A stretch of DNA of 64,000 bases from PWXP01 sp040772845. Lineage in GTDB: Bacteria; Planctomycetota; Planctomycetia; Pirellulales; Thermoguttaceae. The position numbers were made by a program, and so were the translations under genes. Each line of letters begins with the position of its first letter. Position 1 is the stretch's first letter. The notes under the pieces are model-generated. The model saw nothing but the letters and a program-made list of their open reading frames with translations, searched no databases and was not told where the DNA came from. Positions 33,331 through 42,544 of the stretch are shown piece by piece. The DNA lies in NCBI GenBank assembly GCA_040772845.1, contig JAXGXG010000001.1, forward strand, positions 3,534,001 to 3,598,000, given 5' to 3'.

Positions 33331-34455
33331 ATGAAGATTGTCTGCCAACGTGAGACCCTCATGCAGGCGTTCCAAGCAGCCGCCGGTGTTGCTCCCAGCC
33401 GGAGCAGCAAGGCCGTCCTGCACAACCTCAAACTGGACGTTACGGGGGCGGAGGGATTTCTCTCCGGAACGGACCTCGAAGTCGGAATTCGCATTCGAGT
33501 TGGCGAGATAAACGTTGAGGCGGAAGGCACCGTCCTTCTGCCAGTCGACCGGTTCGGGTCGATTCTGCGGGAAATCCCGGACGAGAGGATTGCGGTTGAA
33601 ACCGATGGCAAACAAATCCAGGTACGCGGTAGCCAGAGCAAGTTTCAACTTCCTTCGGCCAATCCGGACGAGTTTCCTTCGGTTCCCGACTTTAACGAAG
33701 AACGGTACCACGAGGTGACAGTTCCGTTCCTGCGAGAACTGATTCGTCGCACAATATTCGCAACCGACAATGAAAGCAGCCGGTATGCGTTGGGCGGCGT
33801 TTTGTTTGAAATGACGGAGGATCGCATTACGGCGGTTGCGACGGATGGGCGACGGCTTGCGAGGCAGGAGGGACCGGGGCAATCGGTGGGAGGGCATGTT
33901 TCGGGGGACAATACCATTGTGATTCCCACGAAGGCGCTGCAACTGATTGAGAAATCGTTAACCGACGGCGCCGCGATGGCGCAGCTTGCCGCGCGCGAGA
34001 ATGATGTTCTGTTGCGAAGCGGCATGACGACCGTGTACGCGCGCCTGGTGGAAGGCCGATTTCCCCGCTGGCGCGATATCTTCCCGAAATATGGGGAGTA
34101 CGATTGCATCGGCCTGGAACTGCCGGTTGGTCCTTTTTTTGCCGCCGTTCGGCAGGCTGCCATTGTCACCAGCGCCGACCGCCGCGGGGTGGAGTTCGCA
34201 TTTGCCGACGGACATGTCACCCTGACCGCCCACGGTGCAGAGCATGGCGATTCGCACGTTGAACTGCCGGTGAGTTACGAGGGAGAACCACTTCAGATCA
34301 GTCTGGATCCCCGTTATCTGAACGACTTTCTGCGGACGATGAGTCCGGACAAGACGTTCACGCTGGAGATTCGCGGCGGGAAGACGGCGGTCGTATGTGT
34401 GACCGACGATGGCTACGGCTACGTGATTATGCCCATGGCCCGCGGAGAAAAGTAA
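33331..34455 (+). CDS. dnaN: DNA polymerase III beta subunit (sliding clamp)
   Basis: A 374-aa ring-forming processivity clamp. Three repeated clamp folds are recognisable: MKIVCQRETLMQAFQAAAGV, then EVTVPFLRELIRRTIFATDN with the following SSRYALGGVLFEM, then the C-terminal domain ending YGYVIMPMARGEK, where the MPM(R) end is conserved. AAGGAG lies ten bases before the ATG; the adjoining GTG is also possible. It follows oriC and precedes the DUF721 gene by 14 bases, so the two are likely one transcript. Confidence 0.95.
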   Translation: MKIVCQRETLMQAFQAAAGVAPSRSSKAVLHNLKLDVTGAEGFLSGTDLEVGIRIRVGEINVEAEGTVLLPVDRFGSILREIPDERIAVETDGKQIQVRGSQSKFQLPSANPDEFPSVPDFNEERYHEVTVPFLRELIRRTIFATDNESSRYALGGVLFEMTEDRITAVATDGRRLARQEGPGQSVGGHVSGDNTIVIPTKALQLIEKSLTDGAAMAQLAARENDVLLRSGMTTVYARLVEGRFPRWRDIFPKYGEYDCIGLELPVGPFFAAVRQAAIVTSADRRGVEFAFADGHVTLTAHGAEHGDSHVELPVSYEGEPLQISLDPRYLNDFLRTMSPDKTFTLEIRGGKTAVVCVTDDGYGYVIMPMARGEK

Positions 34456-34469
34456 TCAGGGTTGACGAC

Positions 34470-34772
34470 ATGGCGCAGAAACCGATACCGATTGCCGAGG
34501 TTCTGAGCGAGCTGATGTCGCGCCGTGGCTTTGCACGCGTGCGCTCGGCCGAGGCGTTGGGAAACGCGTGGCGCGAGGCGGCCGGCGATTTGCTGGCCGG
34601 CTACAGCCGTGTCGGCGATATTCGCGGCGGGAAACTGGACGTGATCGTAGCGAACTCCACTCTGGTTCAGGAACTGACCTTCCAGAAGTCGGCTATCCTG
34701 AAACGACTGGCCGACCAGCTACCAAATCAACGTATTCGCGACCTGCGGTTTCGAGTCGGCGCGATCGATTAG
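34470..34772 (+). CDS. DUF721 / DciA-like helicase-loading protein
   Basis: A 100-aa protein with the DUF721 pattern: IAEVLSELMSRRGF ... ALGNAWREAAG, then VIVANSTLVQELTFQKSAIL and RIRDLRFRVGAID. DUF721 proteins (DciA) recruit the replicative helicase DnaB to the origin in bacteria without DnaC or DnaI. Its position between dnaN and gyrB fits that role. This is of interest because the DnaA here lacks domain I. Short compared with many DciA proteins. Confidence 0.85.
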   Translation: MAQKPIPIAEVLSELMSRRGFARVRSAEALGNAWREAAGDLLAGYSRVGDIRGGKLDVIVANSTLVQELTFQKSAILKRLADQLPNQRIRDLRFRVGAID

Positions 34773-34906
34773 GAGACAGAGCAGCATCTACGACAACTGA
34801 GTTCTACTAGGCAGGATAGGCTCTGAGCCTGCCTTGCCGCATTCAACCGGCAGCGTTTGAAGCCGGCCGGATATAACCGGAACACATATTCCTTGAGAAA
34901 GATATT

Positions 34907-37423
34907 ATGTCAGACGAGATCAAGCCCGGAACCCCGGACAATTTGGAAGAACCGTCCGATGATCTGGAAGGTTATCAGCTTCAGGCAACGGATGAGGAAG
35001 GCAACTACAGTGCGCGCGACCTGGAGCACCTGAGCGATCTGGAGCATGTTCGCGAACGGCCGAGCATGTACATTGCGGATACGACGTTGCGAGGCCTTCA
35101 TCACCTTGTCTATGAGGTGGTGGACAACTCCATTGACGAGGCGATGGCCGGTTATGCTTCGGAGGTTAAGGTTACCATCAACAACGACGGCTCCGTCGAG
35201 GTGGTCGATGACGGCCGCGGCGTACCGGTCGAGCACCATGCCGATCTCGGGTTTTCGACCCTGCAGGGCGTGATGACGGTGCTGAAGTTCGGTGGGAAGT
35301 TCAAGAAGGGCGCGTATCAGACCTCAGGCGGACTTCACGGGGTGGGTGTGACCGTGGTGAACTTCCTGTCGGAGTGGTGCGAGGTGGAGGTGCGCCGGGG
35401 TGGTCACGTCTACCAGCAAGAGTACGAGCGGGGCGTACCGACGGCCGACGTTCGCCGTATCGGCCTGACCGATTTGCGCGGCACCAAAACGACGTTCAAA
35501 CCCGACCCGCTCATCTTCCCCAATACGAACTTCCAGTACAGCATTCTGCACAAACGGCTTCAGGAGCTGGCCTTTCTGAACAAGGGGATTCGGATCGTCT
35601 TCCACGATCAGCGCACCGATGAAGGCGAGACATTCTACTACGAGAACGGCATCATCGAGTTCGTACAGCACCTGAATCGGGCCAGCGAGCCGATCCACGA
35701 AGACATTGTCTATATCAGCGGCACGTACCAGGACGTTGGGCTGGAGATCGCCCTGCAGTATTCGGCGGAGTATACCGAAAACGTTCACTCGTACGTGAAC
35801 AATATATGCACGACGGAAGGAGGAACGCACGTATCCGGATTCCGGACCGCACTAACACGAACGCTCAACGCCTATGGCAAGAAAATCAACGTATTCAAGG
35901 ACCTGGTGCCTAGCGGCGACGACCTTCGCGAAGGGCTGACCGCCATCATTTCGCTCCGCGTACCGGAACCGCAATTCGAAGGGCAAACGAAGACGAAACT
36001 TGGTAACAGCGAGGTCGAGGGGATCGTCAATTCGGTCGTCGGCGATCACCTGGCGACCTATCTGGAAGAAAACCCCAAGAGCGCCAAGATCATCGTCCAG
36101 AAGGGGCTCATCGCGGCCGAGGCGCGTGAGAGCGCCCGCAAGGCCCGAGCCCTGGTGCGAGAACGCAAAGGCGCACTGGCCGGCGGCGGCTTGCCGGGTA
36201 AGCTACGCGACTGCACCAGCCGGCAGGTGGACCTGTGCGAGCTGTACCTGGTCGAGGGCGATTCGGCCGGCGGAAGCGCCGAGGGCGGGCGCACGCGGGA
36301 GTTCCAGGCCGTGCTGCCGCTGCGCGGCAAGATCATCAACGCCTACAAGTCGCGCGAGGACAAGGTCCTCAAAAATGAAGAGGTTCGCAGCATGATTGCG
36401 GCCCTCGGAGCAGGAATCGGCGAAGAAATGGACCTGACCAAGCGCCGCTACGGCAAGATCATCATCATGACCGACGCCGACGTGGACGGTTCGCATATCC
36501 GCACCCTTCTGCTAACGTTCTTCTACCGGCAGATGTATCCGCTGGTCAAGGCAGGCATGGTCTACGTGGCCCAGCCGCCGTTGTTTCGCGTGCGCCATCG
36601 GAAAAAGGTGTACTACGTCCAGACCGAAGAGGAGATGAAGAAGCAACTGATGGAAAACGGGCTTGCGGAGACCGTGTTCGATCCCAGGGATGGGCGGCTT
36701 ATCGAAGGCCAGGAAATCGAGCAGCTTTGCCGCGTGCTGGCCTCGCTGGAAGAGTCGCTCATCGCCTTGGAACGCCGCGGCGTAAGCCTGAAAATACATG
36801 CCGAACGCCGCGATCCGGAGACCGGCAAACTGCCCGTCTTCCATGTCCTGCTCGGGCACGAAGACTACTGGTTTACCACGCGAACTGAGCTGGAGGAGTT
36901 CCTTGCCAGCCGCGAAAAGGAAGTCGGCGCGGAACTGAAGGTGGAGCAGAACACCGGCCTGGAAGGACAAAACGAAAACGGCGCCGAAACGCCCAAAATC
37001 TACCTGGTCGAGTTCCATGAGGTGCGATCCATCAATACCTATCTGGCCGAACTCCGCAAGATGGGCTTCGAAATCGACTCGCTCATTCCCCAGGAACGAA
37101 CCGGCCTGGAGGAATCTCGTTACGTGGTTCGCCGCGGCGAGCACGAGCAAGGATTGGAGGACCTGCGCGGCCTGCTGGCCGCCGTACGAGCCGCCGGAGA
37201 AAAGGGCCTGCAAATCACCCGCTTCAAAGGGCTCGGCGAAATGAACCCCGACGAGTTGCGGGAAACGACGCTGTTGCCGGAGAATCGGACGCTCTTGCAG
37301 GTGACCATGGAAGACGCTACTGCGGCCGACGACCTGTTCCGCATCCTCATGGGCGACAAGGTCGAGCCGCGCCGCGAGTTCATCGAGAAGCACGCCCTCG
37401 AAGCCAGGAATCTGGACGTGTAG
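34907..37423 (+). CDS. gyrB: DNA gyrase subunit B
   Basis: An 838-aa ATPase subunit of gyrase. The GHKL ATPase begins LEHVRERPSMYIADTTLRGL with VVDNSIDEAMAGY and a Gly-rich SGGLHGVGVTVVN lid. The Toprim domain has LVEGDSAGGSAEGGR and MTDADVDGSHIRTLLLTFFY. The C-terminal motif is RFKGLGEMNPDELRETT. The family RPGMYIGDT is changed to RPSMYIADT. A long insertion after the Toprim part (about residues 590-730, as in larger gyrases) explains its size. Follows DUF721 after 134 bp; gyrA is not in the window. Confidence 0.97.
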   Translation: MSDEIKPGTPDNLEEPSDDLEGYQLQATDEEGNYSARDLEHLSDLEHVRERPSMYIADTTLRGLHHLVYEVVDNSIDEAMAGYASEVKVTINNDGSVEVVDDGRGVPVEHHADLGFSTLQGVMTVLKFGGKFKKGAYQTSGGLHGVGVTVVNFLSEWCEVEVRRGGHVYQQEYERGVPTADVRRIGLTDLRGTKTTFKPDPLIFPNTNFQYSILHKRLQELAFLNKGIRIVFHDQRTDEGETFYYENGIIEFVQHLNRASEPIHEDIVYISGTYQDVGLEIALQYSAEYTENVHSYVNNICTTEGGTHVSGFRTALTRTLNAYGKKINVFKDLVPSGDDLREGLTAIISLRVPEPQFEGQTKTKLGNSEVEGIVNSVVGDHLATYLEENPKSAKIIVQKGLIAAEARESARKARALVRERKGALAGGGLPGKLRDCTSRQVDLCELYLVEGDSAGGSAEGGRTREFQAVLPLRGKIINAYKSREDKVLKNEEVRSMIAALGAGIGEEMDLTKRRYGKIIIMTDADVDGSHIRTLLLTFFYRQMYPLVKAGMVYVAQPPLFRVRHRKKVYYVQTEEEMKKQLMENGLAETVFDPRDGRLIEGQEIEQLCRVLASLEESLIALERRGVSLKIHAERRDPETGKLPVFHVLLGHEDYWFTTRTELEEFLASREKEVGAELKVEQNTGLEGQNENGAETPKIYLVEFHEVRSINTYLAELRKMGFEIDSLIPQERTGLEESRYVVRRGEHEQGLEDLRGLLAAVRAAGEKGLQITRFKGLGEMNPDELRETTLLPENRTLLQVTMEDATAADDLFRILMGDKVEPRREFIEKHALEARNLDV

Positions 37424-37458
37424 GGAAGAGGTGGGCGCCGGGCGTACAAGCTGCCAAT

Positions 37459-37487
37459 TTGAAACCGCAGCGTCCCTGCTGTATAGT
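37459..37487 (+). promoter_or_regulatory. sigma70-type promoter
   Basis: TTGAAA at 37459-37464 and TATAGT at 37482-37487 are separated by 17 bp. It lies 102 bases before the SGNH hydrolase ATG, so it probably drives that gene and the DUF6259-like gene. Confidence 0.55.
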
Positions 37488-37588
37488 AGGTAGGGATATC
37501 TTTGTGCCGGATGTGTTGTTCTGTAAGGCGGAACGCGCCGATGGAAGCGGAGCGAAGGTCCGGCGAAGCGTTACTGCGGAGAAAGCAC

Positions 37589-38281
37589 ATGAAATTACGA
37601 ATCGCATTTATCATCCTTGCAACGTTGCTTTTGTCCAAAGCCTTGCCTGCCGACGAAAAGGCGCCTGTGGCGTGGCCGGCATCCTTGGAGCGTTATCAGA
37701 AACGTTTCGAGGAGTTCGAAAGGCAAGATGCCAAGAGTATGCCGGCTGCCGGGTGCACGGTCTTTGCAGGCAGTTCGAGCATCACGGGCTGGAGACTTAT
37801 CCCGGACGATTTCAAGGATATCAACGCCATCAACCGCGGATTCGGCGGCGCGATCATCCCCCAATGGCTCCTGGCAATGGATCGCTACGTCATCAGGTAC
37901 AAGCCTGCCAGGGTCGTGTTCTACTGCGGCGAAAACGACATTGCAGGCAAGCACTCGCCCGAGAAGGTGCGCGACAACCTTGAGAAGTTCATCGACGGAA
38001 TCCACGCGGCCCTGCCGGAAACGGAAATCTACTTCATCTGTCTCAAACCCAGTCTGCGACGATGGGAGCTCTGGCCGGCTATGGTCGAAGCGAACAAACT
38101 CTGTAGGGAACTCTGCGACAGTCTGCCCCATGCTACGTATATCGACGTCTCCGAAGGCATGCTTGGCGAAGACGGCGAGCCGCGCAAAGACATCTTCCGA
38201 AACGACGGGCTGCATATGAACCGAGCAGGCTATACGGAAGTCTGGATTCCGCAAATTCGCAAAGCGCTCGCGGGGAAATGA
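37589..38281 (+). CDS. secreted SGNH/GDSL hydrolase
   Basis: A 230-aa exported esterase-like protein. Signal peptide LRIAFIILATLLLSKALP. SGNH blocks: Ser in FAGSSSITGW, Gly in NRGFGG, Asn in YCGENDIAG, and Asp-x-x-His in NDGLHMNRAGY. GGAG lies upstream of the chosen ATG. Family members remove acetyl groups from sugars or lipids. The next gene, a TIM-barrel glycosidase-like protein, starts 31 bases later, suggesting joint action on one polysaccharide. Not closely similar to the larger SGNH protein at 7.8 kb. Confidence 0.85.
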   Translation: MKLRIAFIILATLLLSKALPADEKAPVAWPASLERYQKRFEEFERQDAKSMPAAGCTVFAGSSSITGWRLIPDDFKDINAINRGFGGAIIPQWLLAMDRYVIRYKPARVVFYCGENDIAGKHSPEKVRDNLEKFIDGIHAALPETEIYFICLKPSLRRWELWPAMVEANKLCRELCDSLPHATYIDVSEGMLGEDGEPRKDIFRNDGLHMNRAGYTEVWIPQIRKALAGK

Positions 38282-38312
38282 ATCGCGATCATCTTGAGCA
38301 AAGGGTCTCCAC

Positions 38313-40499
38313 ATGAAACCAGCATTGGTAAGAATCGCCTGCAGCTTGGCTCTCGTGACAAGCGTAATCGTTCTCGCGGCAGAAAATGCATTTGCTGAGG
38401 CAGCCGGGGCGGGAAAAGTCGTACTGACCAGTCCGGTCGGGCAGCTAACGATCGCTCCCAGCGGTGAGATGCGGTTCACCAGTGAGACGGCAGACTGCCC
38501 GATCTGGAGCACCCGACCCGGCGAGCTTTGGACAATCACGCTTGCCGAAGGGGAAAGCCCCTTCCAACTAAGCGAAGCGATTACTTTCACACCGGGCAGC
38601 GAGAATGTACCCAAGTTTGCAGCGATCGAAAGCGGCGCCGAGCTTCGCTACGACTCGCTTCGGCATGGCCAGCAGACATGGGACATCAGCCTGACGCTGC
38701 GAGTGCGCCAAGTGGGCGAGGAGTTCGAGTTCCTGGCCGAGATCGAGAACCGCACCGACGGCTGGTGTGTGCAGCATTTGAAGTTCCCGATTCTCTTCGA
38801 TATCCGCAAGGAGGGCGGCGACCACCAGGAGTTGGCCCTGCTGCTGCCGAGCGTTCTCGGCGAGCGACTGGCGACACCGGAAGAGTTCGGCAAGCATCGC
38901 CGTTTCACCTATCCGTCGGGTCGGGGCGCCGCGATGCAGTATTGTGTTTGCGATGGGGGCAAGGCTGGGCTTTACCTGGCGTGTCACGATCCGAAGCGAT
39001 CGCGCAAAACGTCCGCCTTCGCAAATCGGGGCGGCAGCTACGATTATTCGCTCGAAAACGAGCCCTACTGCATGGGCGGCCGGAGCTGGTCATCAGCGCC
39101 GGCGATGGTGATGCCGTACGCCGGGACATGGCACACGGCCGCCAGACGCTACCGTGCATGGATCGATACGTGGATGAAGCAGGCGCCGACGCCTGACTGG
39201 GTCCGCAATGAGAACGCCGGCTGGTTCCTGTGTATTCTGAAGCAGCAGAACGGCGACCTGATGTTCCGTTACGATGACCTGGATCGTGTGGCGGATATCG
39301 CCGACCAATGGGGGCTCGACGTGCTCGGGCTTTTCGGCTGGGCCCATGGCGGGCATGACCGCGACTATCCCGATTATATCCCCGATCCGAAGATGGGCGG
39401 GCCCGAGACGCTTAAAGCGGCAATCAAACGGGTGCAGAAGCGCGGCAAGAAGGTGATGCTCTACGCCAACGGCCAGTTGCTCGATACGGCAAGCGCCTTT
39501 TACAAGAAGCACGGCATCGAATGTACTTCACTTCAGCCCGACGGCAAGCCTTATGCGGATCGCTACAACAAATTCAAATCGACTCCCGACCCGACGTTCG
39601 CGCGGGCGTGTTTCGGGTCGGAGCTATGGTATCAGCGGCTGTATGAGCTTGGCTGCCAGGCCCAGGATCTTGGCGCCGATGGCCTGATTTACGATCAATT
39701 CGGCATCGGAGGACCCGGGTTCTGCTTCAATGCATTGCACGGGCATACCCGACCGAACGAAGCATGGGCGGAATGCCGCTTCCAGCTTACCAGGCGTCTT
39801 ACCGAAGCGTTGCGGGCGCGTAAGCCCGATTTCGTCGTCATGACGGAATGGATCATCGACGGCCTGATGGGCGACTTCCCCTACTTCCACGGTTGCGGCA
39901 ACGGGTTTTACCCGTTCATTCCGACGTCTCAACAGAAGAACTTCCCCGAGATGTTCTTCTACACGTTCCCGGAGCTTATCGCGACGCAGCGCAACCCGAA
40001 CCCGATGTCCACCCGGAATGCCACCAACCACGCATGCCTTTACGGCATGCGCCACGAGATCGAGTCGCGCTATGTGGCCGACGTGAAATACCTCGGCGGC
40101 GCGCTCCCGGTACCGGAGGACTACGCCGACTGCAACTCTCCACCCAATGTTCGCGAGGTCTGCTCGACACCGTTGGAACCGGCGGCGAAGTACCTGCGCG
40201 AGGTAGTCGCGATGAGGGATCGTTTTGCCGATTTCTTCAAACGCGGCCGCTTCATCGATACCGAAGGCTTCTCGTTCGACGGGGTGGACTCGGTAGCGCG
40301 CGGTTTCCTTGCCGACGATGGCCGGCTCGGTATCGTGGTGTGGAACTACGGCGACAAGCCGCAAGCGGTAAATGTCTCCGCGGAAGGGCGCAAACTGCTC
40401 GGCGCATTTGCGCCGGGTGAATCCGAACCGGCGGACGAAAACGCATTCGTTCCTGCACAAACCGTCCGCTTCTACCTGTGGAGCGTGAAGGGAACCTGA
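38313..40499 (+). CDS. DUF6259-like secreted TIM-barrel glycosidase-like protein
   Basis: A 728-aa exported protein with a signal peptide (ACSLALVTSVIVLAAENAFA). The N-terminal ~270 residues form a beta-sandwich. The central barrel reads WDxx-like strands: NAGWFLCILKQQNGDLMFRY, LDVLGLFGWAHGGHDRDYPD, KKVMLYANGQLLDT, LGADGLIYDQFG, and FVVMTEWIIDGLMGDFPYFH. An Asp on LIYDQFG and a Glu on VMTEW are candidate catalytic residues in clan GH-D/GH36-like enzymes. The match to DUF6259 is from memory. The C-terminus has a small beta domain (WNYGDKPQAV). Substrate unknown. Confidence 0.65.
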   Translation: MKPALVRIACSLALVTSVIVLAAENAFAEAAGAGKVVLTSPVGQLTIAPSGEMRFTSETADCPIWSTRPGELWTITLAEGESPFQLSEAITFTPGSENVPKFAAIESGAELRYDSLRHGQQTWDISLTLRVRQVGEEFEFLAEIENRTDGWCVQHLKFPILFDIRKEGGDHQELALLLPSVLGERLATPEEFGKHRRFTYPSGRGAAMQYCVCDGGKAGLYLACHDPKRSRKTSAFANRGGSYDYSLENEPYCMGGRSWSSAPAMVMPYAGTWHTAARRYRAWIDTWMKQAPTPDWVRNENAGWFLCILKQQNGDLMFRYDDLDRVADIADQWGLDVLGLFGWAHGGHDRDYPDYIPDPKMGGPETLKAAIKRVQKRGKKVMLYANGQLLDTASAFYKKHGIECTSLQPDGKPYADRYNKFKSTPDPTFARACFGSELWYQRLYELGCQAQDLGADGLIYDQFGIGGPGFCFNALHGHTRPNEAWAECRFQLTRRLTEALRARKPDFVVMTEWIIDGLMGDFPYFHGCGNGFYPFIPTSQQKNFPEMFFYTFPELIATQRNPNPMSTRNATNHACLYGMRHEIESRYVADVKYLGGALPVPEDYADCNSPPNVREVCSTPLEPAAKYLREVVAMRDRFADFFKRGRFIDTEGFSFDGVDSVARGFLADDGRLGIVVWNYGDKPQAVNVSAEGRKLLGAFAPGESEPADENAFVPAQTVRFYLWSVKGT

Positions 40500-40539
40500 A
40501 CAGGGCATCACACATCCGGAAGAATCGAATTGGAACGCG

Positions 40540-40830
40540 TTATTGCCTTGCGTCTTTCACGGACGTTCGGGACGTATTGTCGCTGCCGGCGGCATGGCTC
40601 GAAGGGCCGGATTCTCCGGTTTGCGATGCGCGAATCCAGTGTGGGAGGGCCGCTTCGCGGAACGGTCCGGCGCGGAGGGCCTCGGTCTGCGCCTGATCCA
40701 GGGAACCGATCCAATAGAGTGCAACACCATTGCCCGGATACTTCCGCTGGCAGAAGCTGATCAGATCGGCAACCAGCGGCCCTTCCCGGGGAACCACGTT
40801 TCCCGGGTCCGTCTGTTGGTAGTTGCCCAC
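40540..40830 (-). CDS. hypothetical protein (96 aa), weak
   Basis: A minus-strand frame fills most of the 346-bp gap between the DUF6259-like gene and the methyltransferase gene. It starts at GTG (GNYQQTDPGNVVPREGPLVA) 14 bases after the methyltransferase stop and stays open in that frame back into it. The first part (LVADLISFCQRKYPGNGVAL) looks protein-like; the end (SQTGESGPSSHAAGSDN) less so. I do not recognise it, and no strong Shine-Dalgarno is seen. Confidence 0.3.
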   Translation of the reverse strand: MGNYQQTDPGNVVPREGPLVADLISFCQRKYPGNGVALYWIGSLDQAQTEALRAGPFREAALPHWIRASQTGESGPSSHAAGSDNTSRTSVKDARQ

Positions 40831-40844
40831 CAGGATGTGGAACT

Positions 40845-41732
40845 TCAGTGCTGCAGCGCCTCTCCGGTCATGGGGACGAAGCGGACGGGGATGATGCTCT
40901 CGCGGTGGACGGTTCCGTCGGGCTCTTTGCGCAGACGGACAAGCTGCTGGATCCCGGCGCCGATCGGGATGACGAGCCGACCGCCGGGAGCAAGCTGTTC
41001 GATGAGCGGTTCGGGGATTTCGTTCGGGGCCGCGGCGACGATGATCACGTCGAACGGCGCGTTCTCCGGCCAGCCGCGGAATCCGTCACCGTGCCGAACG
41101 GTCACGTTCTTATAGCCCAGTTCGTCGAGTCGTTCGGCAGCCATTTCGGCAAGGGGTTCAACGATTTCAATCCCGTAGACCTCTTTGCACAATTCCGCAA
41201 GAACGGCAGCCTGATACCCGGAGCCGGTCCCCACGTCGAGTGCCCGATCCGCCGGTTTCGGCTCGGCCAACTGTGTCATCAGCGCCACGATGTACGGTTG
41301 CGAGATGGTCTGTTCGTGGCCGATGGGGAGCGGCTGGTCCGAATAGGCCGTGTGCTGAAGTTCTTCGGGGACGAAGCGATGCCGTGCGGTGCGTCCCATC
41401 GCGCCGAGCACTTCCTGATTGGTGATATCGCGTCCGGCCAGATCGACGTGCACCATACGGAAGCGTTGCCGAATCGACTGGGGTTGCTCACCCGGATACG
41501 CGGGGCGGACCCAATCGGATGTTGTCGCGTCTTCCGGTGTGTCTTCGGAATGGTCTCTTTGCGGATGAAGCATTTCGCGTACCGCCGGGTGAGCGGCGTC
41601 CTCCTCCTGCGATGGCGCCCACCAAAGCAGTGTGAGCATGACGACAACGACAACCACGGCTGCCGCGATGGTCGTGGCGAGACCATGCGTAAAGATCCGC
41701 GACGGCGTCGCTGGTTTACGGAACCGGAGCAT
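40845..41732 (-). CDS. pcm: protein-L-isoaspartate O-methyltransferase, membrane-anchored
   Basis: A 295-aa SAM-dependent repair enzyme for isoaspartyl damage. A cytoplasmic tail and one TM segment (TIAAAVVVVVVMLTLLWWAP) precede a ~50-residue linker and the catalytic domain: AYSDQPLPIGHEQTISQPYI, the SAM site ALDVGTGSGYQAAVLAEL, HGDGFRGWPENAPFDVIIV and APGGRLVIPIG. The usual Pcm is soluble and about 210 aa, so the anchored version, probably facing the periplasm, is notable. The ATG at 41732 was preferred over a longer open frame. Confidence 0.88.
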   Translation of the reverse strand: MLRFRKPATPSRIFTHGLATTIAAAVVVVVVMLTLLWWAPSQEEDAAHPAVREMLHPQRDHSEDTPEDATTSDWVRPAYPGEQPQSIRQRFRMVHVDLAGRDITNQEVLGAMGRTARHRFVPEELQHTAYSDQPLPIGHEQTISQPYIVALMTQLAEPKPADRALDVGTGSGYQAAVLAELCKEVYGIEIVEPLAEMAAERLDELGYKNVTVRHGDGFRGWPENAPFDVIIVAAAPNEIPEPLIEQLAPGGRLVIPIGAGIQQLVRLRKEPDGTVHRESIIPVRFVPMTGEALQH

Positions 41733-42067
41733 CCTGTAGCCCCCGAGAGTCTGCGGCGTGGGACCGGCCCAAGAAAGGTGCTCGCACCCGCCGCGCTTCG
41801 CTCCATTATAGGCGGCCGTACCTGCCTGGCAAAGCACCATCTGCGGCAAGAGGCGCGGCCCTTCTGTCTCCGGGTGCATCTCCGGAGGGCACGGGGATGT
41901 GCGACAACTGGACCTGCATCGCATTTCGTACTAGAATACCGGTTCTGCGTGGCGATCAGGTTCGAGTTCAGGACGATCGGAAATCGCGCTGGTGGATCGG
42001 TTGACACTTGGGGTGCGGTCGTGCGATGGGAACGCGATGCTGGCCCCCGAGCGGAAATGGGAACCAC

Positions 42068-42481
42068 CTAAAAGAGGGCAGTTTCGCTCTCACGGTCGAT
42101 GCGCCGGAGGATGGCGAAGAACGGCGGAAGGTAGATCGTGTCGGCCAGGAAGACCACGATCGTAAACCACCAGGGCAGTTGCCCCACGGCCACGTAGAAT
42201 ACCGAACACACGGTCGCCGCCGCCTTACTCCAGGATCCCAGCATCAAAATGTTGCGATTCCGTACCGGATCGGATGCGACCAGGAAGTACCCCCATCCGA
42301 AAAGTGCGACAAGCACACCAAGGACCTGGATGGACAACGGCGGACTCGGCTTGGTCGCGCCTAGAATCTTGAAACCTTCGTGATGAAACACCACCATTGC
42401 GAAACCGGCCAGCAGGTTCCAGGCGCCGGCGATTCGGAGCAACAGGGGCATCCAGGGGGCAAGGACGGGACGTGCATTCAT
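42068..42481 (-). CDS. small four-TM hypothetical membrane protein
   Basis: A 137-aa protein with four probable membrane helices (LLRIAGAWNLLAGFAMVVFH; LGVLVALFGWGYFLVA; ILMLGSWSKAAATVCSVFYV; WFTIVVFLADTIYLPPFFAI). No signal or catalytic motif is seen. The layout resembles DoxX/DUF4149-like small membrane proteins, but I cannot assign a family. Its start is 63 bp from the divergent PhnP-like gene. Confidence 0.55.
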   Translation of the reverse strand: MNARPVLAPWMPLLLRIAGAWNLLAGFAMVVFHHEGFKILGATKPSPPLSIQVLGVLVALFGWGYFLVASDPVRNRNILMLGSWSKAAATVCSVFYVAVGQLPWWFTIVVFLADTIYLPPFFAILRRIDRESETALF

Positions 42482-42544
42482 ATTGCCAGTATATCCGACT
42501 CGGCAGATTGCGAAAGAAGAGGCCGCTAGCCAGCGGAAGAAAAC

